Counted from the stretch's first letter, positions 52,584-62,918 are shown. The stretch is 64,000 bases of DNA from Methylobacteriaceae bacterium (GCA_947444195.1 CANEZL010000005.1:116549-180548), one strand, 5' to 3'. Made by a program: numbers and translations. Notes: a model not told the origin generated them from the letters alone.

Positions 52584-53374
52584 GCGTCCTCACCCTGCGC
52601 GAGGCGCCGCCCGAGCGCCTCGATCTCCACGCCCTCACCCCCCTCGCCCTGTCCGGTCTCGGGCAGGCGGAGGCAGAGCGGCTGCCCATCGGCACCAGCC
52701 GGCGCGGCCTCGTGCTGGGCGACTGCTTCTCCGTGAAGCTCGGCGGTGCGGACGAACTCGTGATCGAGGGCGGCCACGAGCGGCTCGACCGGGTCGGCGC
52801 CGCCCTGTCGGCGGGCACGATCCGCGTCGAGGGCGATGTCGGCCAGCGCCTCGGCGCGGGCATGGCCGGCGGCACCCTCACCGTCACCGGGAATGCCGGT
52901 CCCTTCGCGGGCGCCGGCGCCACCGGCGGCACGATCACGATCGAAGGCGATGCGGGCGACCATGCCGGCGGGGCGCTTCACGCCGCCAAGGCCGGCCTCG
53001 ACGGGGCGACCCTGGTGATCCGCGGCCGGGCGGGCGCCCATCTCGGCGACAGCATGCGCCGCGGCCTGATCGTGGCCGGCGAGGCCGGGGCGTTCGCGGG
53101 CGCGCGCATGATCGCGGGCACCCTGGCGGCGCTCCGCGTCGGCGACCATGCGGGCTACGGCATGCGCCGCGGCACCGTTCTCGTCGGCGCCCACGGCACG
53201 CTGATGCCCACCTTCGTGGAGACGGGCACGCACGACCTCGTCTTCCTGCGCCTGCTCGCGCGGATGCTGCGCCCGGTCAGCCCCGGCCATGCCGATCTCC
53301 TGAACGGCACCCCGCGGCGCTATTCGGGCGATCTCGCCACGATCGGCAAGGGCGAGCTCTGGGTCGCGGCCTGA
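52580..53374 (+). CDS. fhcC: Formyltransferase/hydrolase complex subunit C
   Basis: A 264-residue protein homologous to FmdC/FwdC and to the C-terminal beta-helix of glutamate synthase. The GxxGxxxG repeat signature is visible from about residue 70: GTIRVEGDVGQRLGAGMAGG, GPFAGAGATGGTITIEGDAG, and AHLGDSMRRGLIVAGEAGAF. It scaffolds the complex. The start is GTG 52580, overlapping the fhcD stop (GTGA). It ends the fhcBADC unit, with no strong terminator seen nearby. Confidence 0.94.
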   Translation: MSVLTLREAPPERLDLHALTPLALSGLGQAEAERLPIGTSRRGLVLGDCFSVKLGGADELVIEGGHERLDRVGAALSAGTIRVEGDVGQRLGAGMAGGTLTVTGNAGPFAGAGATGGTITIEGDAGDHAGGALHAAKAGLDGATLVIRGRAGAHLGDSMRRGLIVAGEAGAFAGARMIAGTLAALRVGDHAGYGMRRGTVLVGAHGTLMPTFVETGTHDLVFLRLLARMLRPVSPGHADLLNGTPRRYSGDLATIGKGELWVAA

Positions 53375-53506
53375 GCCGGGGCGGCCCGGCATCCGGCACT
53401 CTCGCGCCGTAGCGGCCGGGCGCCGCACCCTGGGCGCCGGGGTTTCCCGCATCATATTGCCGGGAGCGGTCGCCCGGCGGCCGGCCCGGACATTCGGGGA
53501 ACCGCC

Positions 53507-53713
53507 ATGCTCATCCTGCTCTCGATCTGCCTCGTCGCGCAGCCCTCGGTCTGCAAGGAGGACAGGATCGAGCTGTCCTACGAGACGACGAGCCCCTTCA
53601 TCTGCCTGCGCAACTCGCAGAGCGCCCTCGCCACGTGGCAGGAGACGCATCCCGAATGGCACGTCGCCCGCTGGCGCTGTGCGGCGCGGGGGACCCAGCC
53701 GAAGAACCTGTAG
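53507..53713 (+). CDS. Small exported cysteine-rich protein
   Basis: A 68-residue ORF starting MLILLSICLVAQPSVCKEDR. A short hydrophobic start precedes four cysteines (SICLVA, SVCKED, FICLRN, RWRCAA). The pattern CK.. with LSYETTSPFICLRNSQSA recurs in small alphaproteobacterial proteins I know only as hypothetical. GGGGAACCGCC precedes ATG. Its TAG stop opens a TAGAGC sequence, and a perfect hairpin follows. Confidence 0.65.
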   Translation: MLILLSICLVAQPSVCKEDRIELSYETTSPFICLRNSQSALATWQETHPEWHVARWRCAARGTQPKNL

Positions 53714-53724
53714 AGCGCCGATCG

Positions 53725-53752
53725 AGGCCCTCGCCCGGCCGGGCGAGGGCCT
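53725..53752. terminator. Bidirectional terminator between the small ORF and maeB
   Basis: GGCCCTCGCCC (53726-53736), loop GGCC, GGGCGAGGGCC (53741-53751) is a perfect 11-bp stem, plus an A-T pair outside. It sits 13 bp after the small ORF and 10 bp after the maeB end, and can serve both. Confidence 0.78.
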
Positions 53753-53761
53753 TCGCGTTCC

Positions 53762-56095
53762 TTACTCCGAGATCGGGGCGGCGCCGGTCTCCGCCGCGTC
53801 CGCGCTCAGGCCCTCGCTGTCCCCCTGCGCCTCGACCACCGCCGCCGTGGTGACGTTGACGATGCCGCGGGCGGTGACCGACGGGGTGAGGATGTGGGCG
53901 GGCTTGGCCGGGCCGATCAGGAGCGGGCCCACCGGCAGGGCGTCCGCCAGGACCTTGGCGAACTGGTAGGCGATGTTGGCCGCGTCGAGGTTCGGGAAGA
54001 CGAGGACGTTGGCCGCGCCCTTGAGGCTCGAGCCCGGCAGCACCCGGTCGCGGATCATCTCGGACAGGGCCGAATCGGCCTGCATCTCGCCGTCGATCTG
54101 GAGGTCGGGCGCCCGCTCCTGCACGAGGCCCAGGGCAGTGCGCATCTTGATGGCCGAGGCCGAATCGGACTGGCCGAAATCGGAGTGGCTGAGCAGCGCG
54201 ATCTTCGGCGTCATCCCGAAGCGGGTGACGTGGCTCGCGCAGGCCATCGCCACCTCGGCGATCTCCTCGGCGGTGGGGTCCGTCCGGACATGGGTGTCGG
54301 CGAGGAAGTAGGCGCCCTTCTTCGTCACGATGAGGCTCACCGCGGCGCACTGCTTCAGGCCGGGCTTGAGCCCGATCACGTCACGGATGATGCGCAGGCG
54401 GGTCTCGAAGCGGCCCTCCAGACCGCAGATCAGGGCGTCGGCCTCGCCGCGGCGCACGGCGATCGCGCCGATCACCGTGGTGTTGGTGCGCACCAGCGTG
54501 CGCGCCGCCTCCGGCGTGATGCCGCGCCGGCCCGCCACCTCGAGATAGGTCTGGACGTAGGAGCGGTAGCGCGGATCGTCCTCGGGATCGATCAGCTCGA
54601 AGTCGCGGCCCTCCTGGATCGAGAGGCCGAAGCGCTTGAGGCGCGTCTCCACCACCCGCGGGCGGCCGACGAGGATGGGCTTGGCCACCCCGTCCTCGAC
54701 GATGGCCTGCACGGCGCGCAGCACGCGCTCGTCCTCGCCCTCGGCGTAGATGACCCGCTTCGGGGCCTCCTTCGCCTTGGAGAAGAGCGGCTTCATGATG
54801 AAGCCGGAGCGGTGCACGAAGCGGTCGAGCGATTCGGCGTAGGCGTCGATGTCGGCCACCGGCCGGCCGGCCACGCCCGAATCCATCGCCGCCTTGGCCA
54901 CCGCGGGGGCGATGCGCAGGATCAGGCGCGGATCGAACGGGCTCGGGATCAGCGAGCGGGGCCCGAAGGGGCGCGCCTCGCCGCCATAGGCGCGGGCCAC
55001 CACGTCCGAGGGCGTCTCGCGGGCGAGCGCCGCGATCGCCTTCACGGCGGCGATCTTCATCTCCTCGTTGATCTTGTGGGCGCCGACATCCAGCGCGCCG
55101 CGGAAGATGTAGGGGAAGCAGAGGACGTTGTTGACCTGGTTCGGGAAGTCCGAGCGGCCGGTGCAGATCATCGCGTCGGGACGCGCCTTCTCGGCGAGAT
55201 CCGGCATGATCTCCGGATAGGGGTTGGCGAGCGCCATGATGAGCGGCTTGTCCGCCATCCTCTCGAGGAATTCGGGCTTGAGCACCCCGCCGGCCGAGAG
55301 GCCGATGAACACGTCGGCGCCGGGGATCACCTCGGCGAGCGTGCGGGCCTCGGTCTCCTTGGCGTAGACGTCCTTCCAGCGGTCCATCAGCTCGGTGCGG
55401 CCCCTGTAGACCACGCCCTTGATGTCGGTGACCGTGATGTTCTCGACCTGGGCGCCGAGCGAGATCAGGATGTTGAGGCAGGCGAGCGCCGCCGCGCCCG
55501 CGCCGGAGGTGACGATCTTCACGTCCGAGAGCCGCTTGCCGGCGAGTTCCAGCCCGTTGAGGACGGCCGCCGCCACGATGATCGCGGTGCCGTGCTGGTC
55601 GTCGTGGAAGACCGGGATGTTCATCCGGGCCCGGCAGCGCTCCTCCACCTCGAAGCACTCGGGGGCCTTGATGTCCTCGAGGTTGATGCCGCCGAAGGTC
55701 GGCTCCAGGGCGCAGACCACGTCGACGAGCTTGTCCACGTCCTTCTGGTCGACCTCGATGTCGAACACGTCGATGCCGGCGAACTTCTTGAAGAGGACCG
55801 CCTTGCCCTCCATCACGGGCTTGGAGGCGAGCGGGCCGATATCGCCGAGGCCCAGCACCGCGGTGCCGTTGGAGAGGACCGCCACGAGGTTCTGGCGGAT
55901 CGTCAGGGTCGCGGCCTCCTGCGGATCCTCGTGGATCGCCATGCAGGCGGCGGCCACCCCCGGCGAGTAGGCGAGCGCGAGGTCGCGCTGGTTGCCCAGG
56001 GGCTTGGTGGCCTGGATCTCCAGCTTCCCGGGCTTGGGCAGGCGGTGGTAGACGAGCGCCCCGGACTTCAGGTCCTCGGACATATTCTCGGCCAT
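53762..56095 (-). CDS. maeB: NADP-type malic enzyme with C-terminal phosphotransacetylase-like domain
   Basis: A 777-residue MaeB-type protein. The malic half (about 1-430) has [55 protein letters not shown] and a nucleotide site in [20 protein letters not shown]. The PTA-like half (about 440-777) has [20 protein letters not shown] and [20 protein letters not shown]. The two-domain form is normal in alphaproteobacteria, where the PTA part is regulatory rather than active. It decarboxylates malate to pyruvate. ATG 56095 follows GAGGAGCGGGAGAG. Confidence 0.95.
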   Translation of the reverse strand: MAENMSEDLKSGALVYHRLPKPGKLEIQATKPLGNQRDLALAYSPGVAAACMAIHEDPQEAATLTIRQNLVAVLSNGTAVLGLGDIGPLASKPVMEGKAVLFKKFAGIDVFDIEVDQKDVDKLVDVVCALEPTFGGINLEDIKAPECFEVEERCRARMNIPVFHDDQHGTAIIVAAAVLNGLELAGKRLSDVKIVTSGAGAAALACLNILISLGAQVENITVTDIKGVVYRGRTELMDRWKDVYAKETEARTLAEVIPGADVFIGLSAGGVLKPEFLERMADKPLIMALANPYPEIMPDLAEKARPDAMICTGRSDFPNQVNNVLCFPYIFRGALDVGAHKINEEMKIAAVKAIAALARETPSDVVARAYGGEARPFGPRSLIPSPFDPRLILRIAPAVAKAAMDSGVAGRPVADIDAYAESLDRFVHRSGFIMKPLFSKAKEAPKRVIYAEGEDERVLRAVQAIVEDGVAKPILVGRPRVVETRLKRFGLSIQEGRDFELIDPEDDPRYRSYVQTYLEVAGRRGITPEAARTLVRTNTTVIGAIAVRRGEADALICGLEGRFETRLRIIRDVIGLKPGLKQCAAVSLIVTKKGAYFLADTHVRTDPTAEEIAEVAMACASHVTRFGMTPKIALLSHSDFGQSDSASAIKMRTALGLVQERAPDLQIDGEMQADSALSEMIRDRVLPGSSLKGAANVLVFPNLDAANIAYQFAKVLADALPVGPLLIGPAKPAHILTPSVTARGIVNVTTAAVVEAQGDSEGLSADAAETGAAPISE

Positions 56096-56149
56096 GGCCT
56101 TCTCTCCCGCTCCTCGGCTATCGGGCATCGCACCGGCAGGGCGCACCCC

Positions 56150-56770
56150 TTGAAGGCCCTGTTGCACCGGCTGCGCAGAGGGCGCAACCCGAACAACGAG
56201 ACACGCATCCACCTCGCGAAACTGGTTTCCCGCCACGGTTTCGTCATCGGTGCCTATTCCTATGGCCGCCCGAAGGTGCGCTTCCCCGAGTCCGGGCGCC
56301 GGCTGACGATCGGCCGCTATTGTTCCATCGCCGACAAGGTCGAGATCCTCCTGGGCGGCGGCCATCGTCTCGACTGGGCGACGACCTACCCCTTCGCCGC
56401 TATGCGGGAACATTTTCCCGGTGCCCGGGCGCCCGCCGACTACCACGCCTCGCGCGGCGACGTGGTGATCGGCCACGATGTCTGGCTGGGCTCGGGCTGC
56501 ATGATCCTGTCGGGCGTCACGGTGGGCCACGGCGCCGTGGTGGCGGCCCGCGCGGTGGTCTCCCGCGACGTGCCCCCCTACGCGGTGGTGGCGGGCAACC
56601 CGGCCCGGGTCGTGCGCACGCGCTTCGACCCCGAGACGGTGGCCGCGCTGGTGGAGACCGCGTGGTGGGACCTGCCGCCCGCGGCGGTCGCGGACCTCGT
56701 GCCGCTCCTGTGCAGCGACCGGATCGCGGACCTGCTCGCCGCGCTCCGCGCCGTTGCGCCGCCCCGCTGA
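56150..56770 (+). CDS. CatB/VatD-like O-acetyltransferase (hexapeptide family)
   Basis: A 206-residue left-handed beta-helix acetyltransferase of the xenobiotic type. It has [20 protein letters not shown], the catalytic histidine region [15 protein letters not shown], and hexapeptides [20 protein letters not shown] and [20 protein letters not shown] ending in [10 protein letters not shown]. The start is TTG 56150, since the next ATG is inside the conserved fold; GGCAGGGCGC is a modest ribosome site. It is divergent from maeB by 54 bp. The substrate may be a surface sugar. Confidence 0.85.
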   Translation: MKALLHRLRRGRNPNNETRIHLAKLVSRHGFVIGAYSYGRPKVRFPESGRRLTIGRYCSIADKVEILLGGGHRLDWATTYPFAAMREHFPGARAPADYHASRGDVVIGHDVWLGSGCMILSGVTVGHGAVVAARAVVSRDVPPYAVVAGNPARVVRTRFDPETVAALVETAWWDLPPAAVADLVPLLCSDRIADLLAALRAVAPPR

Positions 56771-56928
56771 ATCGCCTACCCGCAGCGGTTCGACGCGTCC
56801 GGCCGGGCACCGCCCCTTGCCGAGATCCGGCAGGCGCCGCGGCGATGCACCCCAACCTGTCGTGGCTGCACGACGATCCCGGGAAGCCGGATCCCGCTTC
56901 CCGGCACCGTGCCCTGGAGAGACGACCG

Positions 56929-57186
56929 ATGTCCGACACGCCTCCCGACCGCCTCGCCACCAACCCCAACAGCCCGTACTACGACGAGAAGATGCTGGAG
57001 CGCGGCATCGGCGTGCGTTTCAAGGGCGTCGAGAAGACCAACGTCGAGGAGTACTGCGTCAGCGAGGGCTGGGTGAGGCTCTCCGCCGGCAAGACCCTGG
57101 ACCGGGCCGGCAACCCGATGACGGTGAAGCTGAAGGGCGCGGTCGAGCCCTATTTCCGCGATGCCGAGCCGGGTTCGGATGCCTGA
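56929..57186 (+). CDS. DUF3297 family protein
   Basis: An 85-residue protein matching DUF3297: NPNSPYYDEKMLERGIGVRF and FKGVEKTNVEEYCVSEGWVR, then AGKTLDRAGNPMTVKLKGAV ending in EPYF. ATG 56929 has TGGAGAGACG upstream. Function unknown. Its 3' end overlaps the convergent gene by 37 bp. Confidence 0.88.
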   Translation: MSDTPPDRLATNPNSPYYDEKMLERGIGVRFKGVEKTNVEEYCVSEGWVRLSAGKTLDRAGNPMTVKLKGAVEPYFRDAEPGSDA

Positions 57187-57479
57187 GCGCCGACCCGTCT
57201 GAGCCCGCCCGCGTAGTCGCGCAGCGCCGCCTCGACCATCGCGGCGACTTGCTGCGCCGTCCGCGGCGCCCGGACGACGAGGCTCGCCAGCACCTCCGGA
57301 TGGCCGCGCCGCTGCTTCGGGGTGCGCGCGTGGTTCGACAGGCGCAGGCGGTAGGGGCCGTCGCCCTCGGCGAGGTAGAGGCTGTCGCCCCGGTCGTTGC
57401 GGGCGACCTCGCGGAAGCCGCGGCCGGCCAGGAGACTGGCCGCGTGGGCGATGGCCGCGCGCGGGGGCAGCGTGCTCAC
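57150..57479 (-). CDS. Conserved small protein, unknown function
   Basis: A 109-residue basic protein. It starts from GTG 57479 (overlapping the GT2 stop, GTGA) and holds SLYLAEGDGPYRLRLSNHAR, TPKQRRGHPEVLASLVVRAP. Codon use fits a real gene. It is translationally coupled to the glycosyltransferase and overlaps DUF3297 antiparallel at its C-terminus. No family is recognised. Confidence 0.68.
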   Translation of the reverse strand: MSTLPPRAAIAHAASLLAGRGFREVARNDRGDSLYLAEGDGPYRLRLSNHARTPKQRRGHPEVLASLVVRAPRTAQQVAAMVEAALRDYAGGLRRVGAQASEPGSASRK

Positions 57480-58363
57480 GGCCCCATCTCCAGGCCCTCG
57501 TGCCTCAATGCCCTTCGCCCCCGCAAGGCGGCCAGCGCGCCCGCGGCCGAGCCGCCGTAGCGCTCCCAGCCCCTGCGGCGCAGGGCCAGCAGCGCGAGGG
57601 CGGCCTTCGGCGCGTTGGTGAGGAGCGTTCCGAGGCTCGGATCGGGCAGGCCGTACTTGCGCGCGACGTAGGCCTTGGACCAGGCGAGGTGCCAGCGGGC
57701 GCGGAAGACCCGGCCGCGCTCCGGCGCCGAGGAGCGCCCGCGCCCGTGCAGCGCCTCGGCGCCGTGGACATGGACCAGGGCGCGCCCGGCATCGGCCGCG
57801 CGGCGGCAGAGGTCGTCGTCCTCGTAGAACAGGAAGATCTCCTCGTCGAAGCCCCCGAGGCCGAGGAAGACGCCGCGCTCCGCCATCAGGCAGGCCCCGG
57901 AGAGGAACGGCGCGCAGGCATCCCCCTCCGGCGGGTCGCGCCGCCCCTTCGCGTTGGCGAGGTAGGGGCTGAGGAAGGACTGGGCCTGGAAGAAGAAGCG
58001 CCCGTCCGGCTCCACGATGCGCGGGGCGTAGAGCCCGGCATCGGGATAGGCCGCCGCCGCCGCCAGAAGGGCCGCCGCGGCGCCGGGCCGGAGGACGAGG
58101 TCCGGGTTGAGGATGAGGACATGGTCCGCACCCTCGGCGGCGCGCACGCCAATATTGTTGGCGCGGCCGTAGCCCTCGTTGCGGGGATTGCGCAGGACGC
58201 GGGCGCCGAGGCGCTCGGCGAGCTCCGCCGAGCCGTCGCGGCTCGCGTTGTCCACCACGATCGCCGGCACGCCCTCGGTGCGAAGCGCCGCGAGGCAGTC
58301 CGGCAGCGCGTGGGCGCTGTCATGGGCGACGACGATGGCGACGAGGTCTGGCACGCGGGTCAC
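57476..58363 (-). CDS. GT2 glycosyltransferase (rhamnosyltransferase-like)
   Basis: A 295-residue GT-A enzyme. Nucleotide-sugar binding: VAIVVAHDSAHALPDCLAAL, AIVVDNASRDGSAELAERLG and HVLILNPDLVLRPGAAAALL (NPD as the DxD-like motif). The acceptor side: FLSGACLMAERGVFLGLGGF and DEEIFLFYEDDDLCRRA. It is of the WbbL/rhamnosyltransferase type that adds sugars to lipid-linked glycans. The start is GTG 58363. A short CCCTCCCCCCGCAG / GGGGGAAGGG hairpin separates it from aspS. Confidence 0.9.
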   Translation of the reverse strand: MTRVPDLVAIVVAHDSAHALPDCLAALRTEGVPAIVVDNASRDGSAELAERLGARVLRNPRNEGYGRANNIGVRAAEGADHVLILNPDLVLRPGAAAALLAAAAAYPDAGLYAPRIVEPDGRFFFQAQSFLSPYLANAKGRRDPPEGDACAPFLSGACLMAERGVFLGLGGFDEEIFLFYEDDDLCRRAADAGRALVHVHGAEALHGRGRSSAPERGRVFRARWHLAWSKAYVARKYGLPDPSLGTLLTNAPKAALALLALRRRGWERYGGSAAGALAALRGRRALRHEGLEMGP

Positions 58364-58408
58364 CGGGTCGCCCTCCCCCCGCAGAGGGGGAAGGGTTTGA
58401 GGGGCGGC

Positions 58409-60220
58409 CTACTTCTTCTCCGGCAGGTTCAGGCGGATGTGCAGTTCGCGCAGCTGCTTGGGCGTCGCCTCGGAGGGCGCGCTCATCATCAGGTCCTCGG
58501 CGCGCTGGTTCATCGGGAACAGCACCACCTCGCGGATGTTCGGCTCCTCGCAGAGCAGCATCACGATGCGGTCGACGCCGGGCGCGATGCCGCCGTGGGG
58601 CGGGGCGCCGAGCCGCAGCGCGTTCAGCATGCCGCCGAACTTCGCCTCCAGCACGTCCGTGCCGTAGCCGGCCAGGCCGAAGGCCTTCTCCATGATCTCG
58701 GGCTTGTGGTTCCGGATCGCGCCGGAGGACAGCTCGATGCCGTTGCAGACGATGTCGTACTGGAACGCCTTGATGCCGAGGATCGTCTCCGCATCCGCCT
58801 CGCCGAGGTCGAGGAAGGCCGCGTGGTCGAAGTTCGGCATCGAGAACGGGTTGTGCGAGAAGTCGATCTTCTTCTCGTCCTCGTTCCACTCGAACATCGG
58901 GAAATCGGTGATCCAGCAGAAGGCGAACTGGTCCTTGTCGCACAGACCGAGATCGTCGCCGATGCGGATGCGCGCCTTGCCGGCGAGCCCCGCCGCCTTC
59001 GCCTCGGGGCCGGCGGCGAAGAACACGGCGTCGCCCGCCTTGGCGCCGGCCTTCTCGGCGATGCGCGCCTGGATCTCGGCCGGGATGAACTTGGCGATTG
59101 GTCCGCGGCCGGTGAGCGCCCCGCCCTCCTCCTCGAACACGATGTAGCCGAGGCCGGGCGCGCCCTCCGAGCGGGCCCAGTCGTTGAGCTTGTCGAAGAA
59201 CGAGCGCGGCTGCGTGGCCGCTCCGGTGGCGGGGATCGCGCGCACCACGCCGCCCGACTTGATCACGCCCTTGAACGCCTTGAACTCCACCGCGTCCTCG
59301 GCGAACTCCGCCGTCACGTCGGCGATGACGAGGGGATTGCGCAGGTCCGGCTTGTCGACGCCGTATTTCAGCATGGCGTCGGCGTAGGTGATGCGCGGGA
59401 AGACCGGCGTCACGCGCTTGCCGCCCGCGAACTCCTCGAACACCCCGCGCAGCACCGGCTCCACCGCCTGGAACACGTCCTCCTGGGTGACGAAGCTCAT
59501 CTCGATGTCGAGCTGGTAGAACTCGCCCGGGCTGCGGTCGGCGCGGGCATCCTCGTCGCGGAAGCAGGGCGCGATCTGGAAGTAGCGATCGAAGCCCGCG
59601 ATCATCGTGAGCTGCTTGAACTGCTGCGGGGCCTGCGGCAGCGCGTAGAATTTCCCGGGGTGCAGGCGGGAGGGCACGAGGAAGTCGCGGGCCCCTTCCG
59701 GGGAGGACGCGGTCAGGATCGGCGTCTGGAACTCGAAGAAGCCGCCCTCGCGCATCCGGCGGCGCAGGGCGTCGATGATCGCGCCGCGCTTCATGATGTT
59801 GGCGTGCAGCTTCTCGCGGCGGAGATCGAGGAAGCGGTAGCGCAGCCGCGTCTCCTCCGGATACTCCACGTCGCCGAAGACCGGCAGGGGCAGGTCGGCC
59901 GCGGCGCCCAGCACCTCGAGTTCGTCGATGTAGACCTCGACCGTGCCCGTCGGCAGCTCCGCGTTCTCGGTGCCGGCGGGGCGCTGGCGCACCCGGCCGT
60001 CGATGCGGACGACCCATTCGGAGCGCACGCCCTCCGCCGCCTTGAAGGCCTTGGAATCGGAATCCACCACGCACTGGGTCAGGCCGTAATGGTCGCGCAG
60101 GTCGATGAACAGCACGCCGCCATGGTCGCGGATGCGGTGGCACCAGCCGGAGAGGCGAACGGTGCCGCCGACGTCGGCGGGGCGGAGCGCGCCGCAGGTA
60201 TGGGTACGGTAACGGTGCAC
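58409..60220 (-). CDS. aspS: Aspartyl-tRNA synthetase (AspRS)
   Basis: A 603-residue class IIb synthetase. The N-terminal OB-fold anticodon domain has [20 protein letters not shown]. Motif 2 is [20 protein letters not shown] near residue 218. The bacterial insertion domain lies at about 290-430, and motif 3 is [20 protein letters not shown] near 543. Bacterial AspRS is normally 585-605 aa. The start is GTG 60220 (reading [10 protein letters not shown]). It may charge tRNA-Asn as well, as in many alphaproteobacteria with GatCAB, but the sequence alone does not say. Confidence 0.96.
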   Translation of the reverse strand: MHRYRTHTCGALRPADVGGTVRLSGWCHRIRDHGGVLFIDLRDHYGLTQCVVDSDSKAFKAAEGVRSEWVVRIDGRVRQRPAGTENAELPTGTVEVYIDELEVLGAAADLPLPVFGDVEYPEETRLRYRFLDLRREKLHANIMKRGAIIDALRRRMREGGFFEFQTPILTASSPEGARDFLVPSRLHPGKFYALPQAPQQFKQLTMIAGFDRYFQIAPCFRDEDARADRSPGEFYQLDIEMSFVTQEDVFQAVEPVLRGVFEEFAGGKRVTPVFPRITYADAMLKYGVDKPDLRNPLVIADVTAEFAEDAVEFKAFKGVIKSGGVVRAIPATGAATQPRSFFDKLNDWARSEGAPGLGYIVFEEEGGALTGRGPIAKFIPAEIQARIAEKAGAKAGDAVFFAAGPEAKAAGLAGKARIRIGDDLGLCDKDQFAFCWITDFPMFEWNEDEKKIDFSHNPFSMPNFDHAAFLDLGEADAETILGIKAFQYDIVCNGIELSSGAIRNHKPEIMEKAFGLAGYGTDVLEAKFGGMLNALRLGAPPHGGIAPGVDRIVMLLCEEPNIREVVLFPMNQRAEDLMMSAPSEATPKQLRELHIRLNLPEKK

Positions 60221-60377
60221 GGCGGGCTCTTGAAGGCGGCTCGGGGAACGAGCCGGGCACCATTCACGGGAGGGTCCCCAAGTCAAGCAGGCGTTCGGGC
60301 GGGCCGCCGGAATCGGGCGCCCACGCCCGCCCCGCGCAGGGCTCCCGCGCCTACCGGAACGGCGGGGCAATCCCCAT

Positions 60378-60806
60378 ATGATGTCCATGAACGCGCACGC
60401 TTTTTCTCCCTTCTCCTCCGCGCCGGCGGAGGGCGTCGCCGAGGCCGCGCCGCAGGTCCCCGCCCCCGCGCCCGGCTGGAGCCTGATGCCCCTCGGCGGC
60501 CGGTTCGAGCTCGTCTACGAGGACGGCCAGGGCGTCTGGAGCCGGCGCACCGTGGAGGCGCGGGAACTGAAGCTCGGACCCGGCCGCACGCTGCTCGGCG
60601 GCATCGATCCGGGCCGGGGCGGCTATCGCGGCTTCCGGACCGACCGCATCCGCCGCCTCACCGACACGGCTACGGGCGAGCGGGTTGAGGGCGGCATCCT
60701 CGACTGGCTGATGGCCCGGGCCGAGGCGCGGCGGCGGGCGGATGCCGTGCGCATCCGCCGGAACGCCCGCGCCCGCCGCCGCGCGGCCCTGGCCGCGATC
60801 GCCTGA
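60378..60806 (+). CDS. Small basic protein with a partial WYL-like segment
   Basis: A 142-residue protein. The middle ([40 protein letters not shown]) resembles the second half of a WYL domain, in which a sugar- or nucleotide-binding barrel ends in GYRTFRLDRI. No helix-turn-helix is present. The tail is Arg-rich ([20 protein letters not shown]) and could bind nucleic acid. ATG 60378. Function unknown. Confidence 0.65.
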   Translation: MMSMNAHAFSPFSSAPAEGVAEAAPQVPAPAPGWSLMPLGGRFELVYEDGQGVWSRRTVEARELKLGPGRTLLGGIDPGRGGYRGFRTDRIRRLTDTATGERVEGGILDWLMARAEARRRADAVRIRRNARARRRAALAAIA

Positions 60807-60904
60807 GCGGGCGCGATTTCTCCCGCCTGGGGAAGGATTCTCTTGCCTGGGGAGGGCGCCGCGCGCGGCTCCCCAACCGAGGAGACCTTCGCTATAGCCG
60901 TGGG

Positions 60905-62059
60905 ATGGACTTGATCAGTACGACACCGGACCTGCGCGACGCCTGCGCACGGCTCGCCGCGCAGCCCTTCGTGACCGTCGACACGGAGTTCATGCGGGAG
61001 ACCACCTATTATCCCAAGCTCTGCCTGATCCAGATGGCGGGGCCGGACGGGACGGGGGTGCTGGTCGACCCGCTGGCCAAGGACATCGACCTCCAGCCCT
61101 TCCTCGACCTGATGGCCGACGAGGGCGTGGTGAAGGTCTTCCACTCCGCCCGCCAGGACCTGGAGATCATCTGGCTGATGGGCGCGCTCCTGCCGCAGCC
61201 CTTCTTCGACACCCAGGTCGCCGCGATGGTCTGCGGCTACGGCGATTCCGTCTCCTACGAGCAGCTCGTCAACGACCTCGCCAAGGCGAAGATCGACAAG
61301 TCCTCCCGCTTCACCGACTGGTCGCGCCGGCCCCTCTCGGAGGCGCAGCTCGCCTACGCGCTCTCGGACGTCACCCATCTGGTGAAGATCTACGAGGTGC
61401 TGGCGGGCTCCCTGCTGCGCACCGACCGCGGCGCCTGGCTCGACGAGGAGATGGGCGTGCTCACCTCCCCCGACACCTACCGGGCCGACCCGGAACTCGC
61501 TTGGCGGCGCCTCTCCGGCCGGATGCGGAAAGCCCGCGAGATCGCGGTGCTGATGGAGGTGGCGGCCTGGCGCGAGCGCGAGGCGCAGGCGCGCAACGTG
61601 CCGCGCGGGCGCATCCTGAAGGACGAGGCGGTCATCGACATCGCCACCGCGGCGCCCCGCAGCGTGGAGGCGCTGGGGCGCCTGCGCTCGATCCCCGCGG
61701 GCTTCGAGCGCTCGCGCACGGGCGGCGACATCCTGGCCGCGGTGGAACGGGGCTTCGCGCGCGACCTCGAGGAGATCCGCCTGCCCGAGCGCGCCCGTGC
61801 GCGCGGCGGCGGGAACGGCGCCCTCGTCGAACTGCTGAAGGTGCTGCTCAAGGCGGTCTGCGAGGCGGAGGGCGTCGCCCCCAAGATCATCGCCACCGTG
61901 GACGATCTCGAGGCGGTGGCCGACGACGACGAGGCCGACATCCCCCTCCTCCAGGGCTGGCGCCGCGGGCTGTTCGGCGAGAAGGCGCTCGCCCTGAAGC
62001 ACGGGCGCCTTGCCCTCTCCGCCGAGGGCGGCCGCATCGTGGTGCGCGACCTCGCCTGA
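60905..62059 (+). CDS. rnd: Ribonuclease D
   Basis: A 384-residue 3'-5' exoribonuclease for tRNA maturation. The DEDDy motifs are [12 protein letters not shown] (Asp26, Glu28), [12 protein letters not shown] and [13 protein letters not shown]. The HRDC domain occupies about 210-290 ([19 protein letters not shown]). The size matches bacterial RNase D (about 380). ATG 60905. It follows aspS divergently, a neighbourhood common in Rhizobiales. Confidence 0.95.
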   Translation: MDLISTTPDLRDACARLAAQPFVTVDTEFMRETTYYPKLCLIQMAGPDGTGVLVDPLAKDIDLQPFLDLMADEGVVKVFHSARQDLEIIWLMGALLPQPFFDTQVAAMVCGYGDSVSYEQLVNDLAKAKIDKSSRFTDWSRRPLSEAQLAYALSDVTHLVKIYEVLAGSLLRTDRGAWLDEEMGVLTSPDTYRADPELAWRRLSGRMRKAREIAVLMEVAAWREREAQARNVPRGRILKDEAVIDIATAAPRSVEALGRLRSIPAGFERSRTGGDILAAVERGFARDLEEIRLPERARARGGGNGALVELLKVLLKAVCEAEGVAPKIIATVDDLEAVADDDEADIPLLQGWRRGLFGEKALALKHGRLALSAEGGRIVVRDLA

Positions 62060-62167
62060 TCCCCGGACGGCCGATTCCCGGAGAGCCGATTCCGGAGAGA
62101 TTGCCGGCGGTTTGTCGCCCGCAGACGGCGGCCTCCGGCGTGACACCGGCAGGGTGGCGGATTAAAG

Positions 62168-62204
62168 CGGGATCAAATGGCAATCCACGTGCCATTTGAT
62201 CCCG
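62168..62204. terminator. Perfect 15-bp hairpin between rnd and the next gene
   Basis: CGGGATCAAATGGCA pairs perfectly with TGCCATTTGATCCCG around the seven-base loop ATCCACG. It is less GC-rich than other stems here. It may end the rnd transcript, though no T-run follows, or be an operator for the gene at 62230. Confidence 0.5.
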
Positions 62205-62229
62205 TGCGTTCCACCCGCCTCGCGTGCCC

Positions 62230-62523
62230 ATGCCGGAACCCAAAGAAGTCCTGAAGACGCTGACGGGGCTCGGGGTCGTCGCGGCGGAGGGCTGCCAGCC
62301 CGTGCGCGTGCGCTACCGCATCGTTCTGGAGCGCCGGGCCGACATGATCGTCGCGCACGGCGTTCTGCGCGGGAGCCATGCCGGCCTGCGGCCGATCTGG
62401 CTGGAGCCCGATTCCCAGCTCCGCCTGAAGAACGGCCGCCGCCTCGACATCGCCCTGACGGATCTCGTCGGCGACGAGGCCGAGTTCGAGAGCACCGGCG
62501 ACGCGGCGGCCCTGCAGGGCTGA
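62230..62523 (+). CDS. Small protein of unknown function (PilZ-like size)
   Basis: A 97-residue protein (MPEPKEVLKTLTGLGVVAAE). It has beta-rich stretches (VRVRYRIVLERRADMIVAHG, SQLRLKNGRRLDIALTDLVG) and no membrane or signal segment. GTG 62224 is a possible earlier start. I know no family with certainty; the fold looks like a small beta-barrel. A long spacer before xoxF follows. Confidence 0.6.
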   Translation: MPEPKEVLKTLTGLGVVAAEGCQPVRVRYRIVLERRADMIVAHGVLRGSHAGLRPIWLEPDSQLRLKNGRRLDIALTDLVGDEAEFESTGDAAALQG

Positions 62524-62881
62524 ACGCGTTCCGGTCCGCGCCGCGCGACCGCGCCTCGGCTCTCCGCTCCGTGAAATCTCCCCGGACCGACCGTCGCGGG
62601 GGCCGCCCTCCGGACTGACGGACGCGGCGGCATGTGCGGCGTGAGCGCGCAGATCCGGGAGGAATGCGCAATTTTTTTCAAGCGGGTTCCGCGTTCGCGG
62701 GCCGCGCGGCTTTGTGCGCCGCCCGCGTCGACGCCGTGCGTGCGCGAAAGTCTTTTCGGCGCGAAACGGGTTCCGTTCCGGCGCGGGGCGCATGGGGCGC
62801 CAGTCCAAGCGGCTAGAGAATGCTGTCTTCGCATGGAAAAGGTGCCTTATCGGTGCGCAGATACCGCGCGATCACCTTTCC

Positions 62882-62918
62882 TTGTGCATCGCACGGTTTC
62901 TATTGTGCGAAGCAACAT
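62882..62918 (+). promoter_or_regulatory. Two TTGTGC motifs 21 bp apart upstream of xoxF
   Basis: TTGTGC-ATC-GCACGG starts at 62882 and TTGTGC-GAA-GCAACA at 62903, each a small dyad. The spacing is two helical turns, placing both on one face of DNA. They lie about 55-90 bp before a TTGACG box. The arrangement suggests sites for a dimeric activator, possibly one of the methanol-dehydrogenase response regulators (MxbM/MxcE type); this assignment is inference. Confidence 0.4.

Noticed and set aside
57500..60688. A 1062-codon plus-strand open frame
   Set aside because: Antiparallel to the GT2 gene and aspS, both certain by motif.
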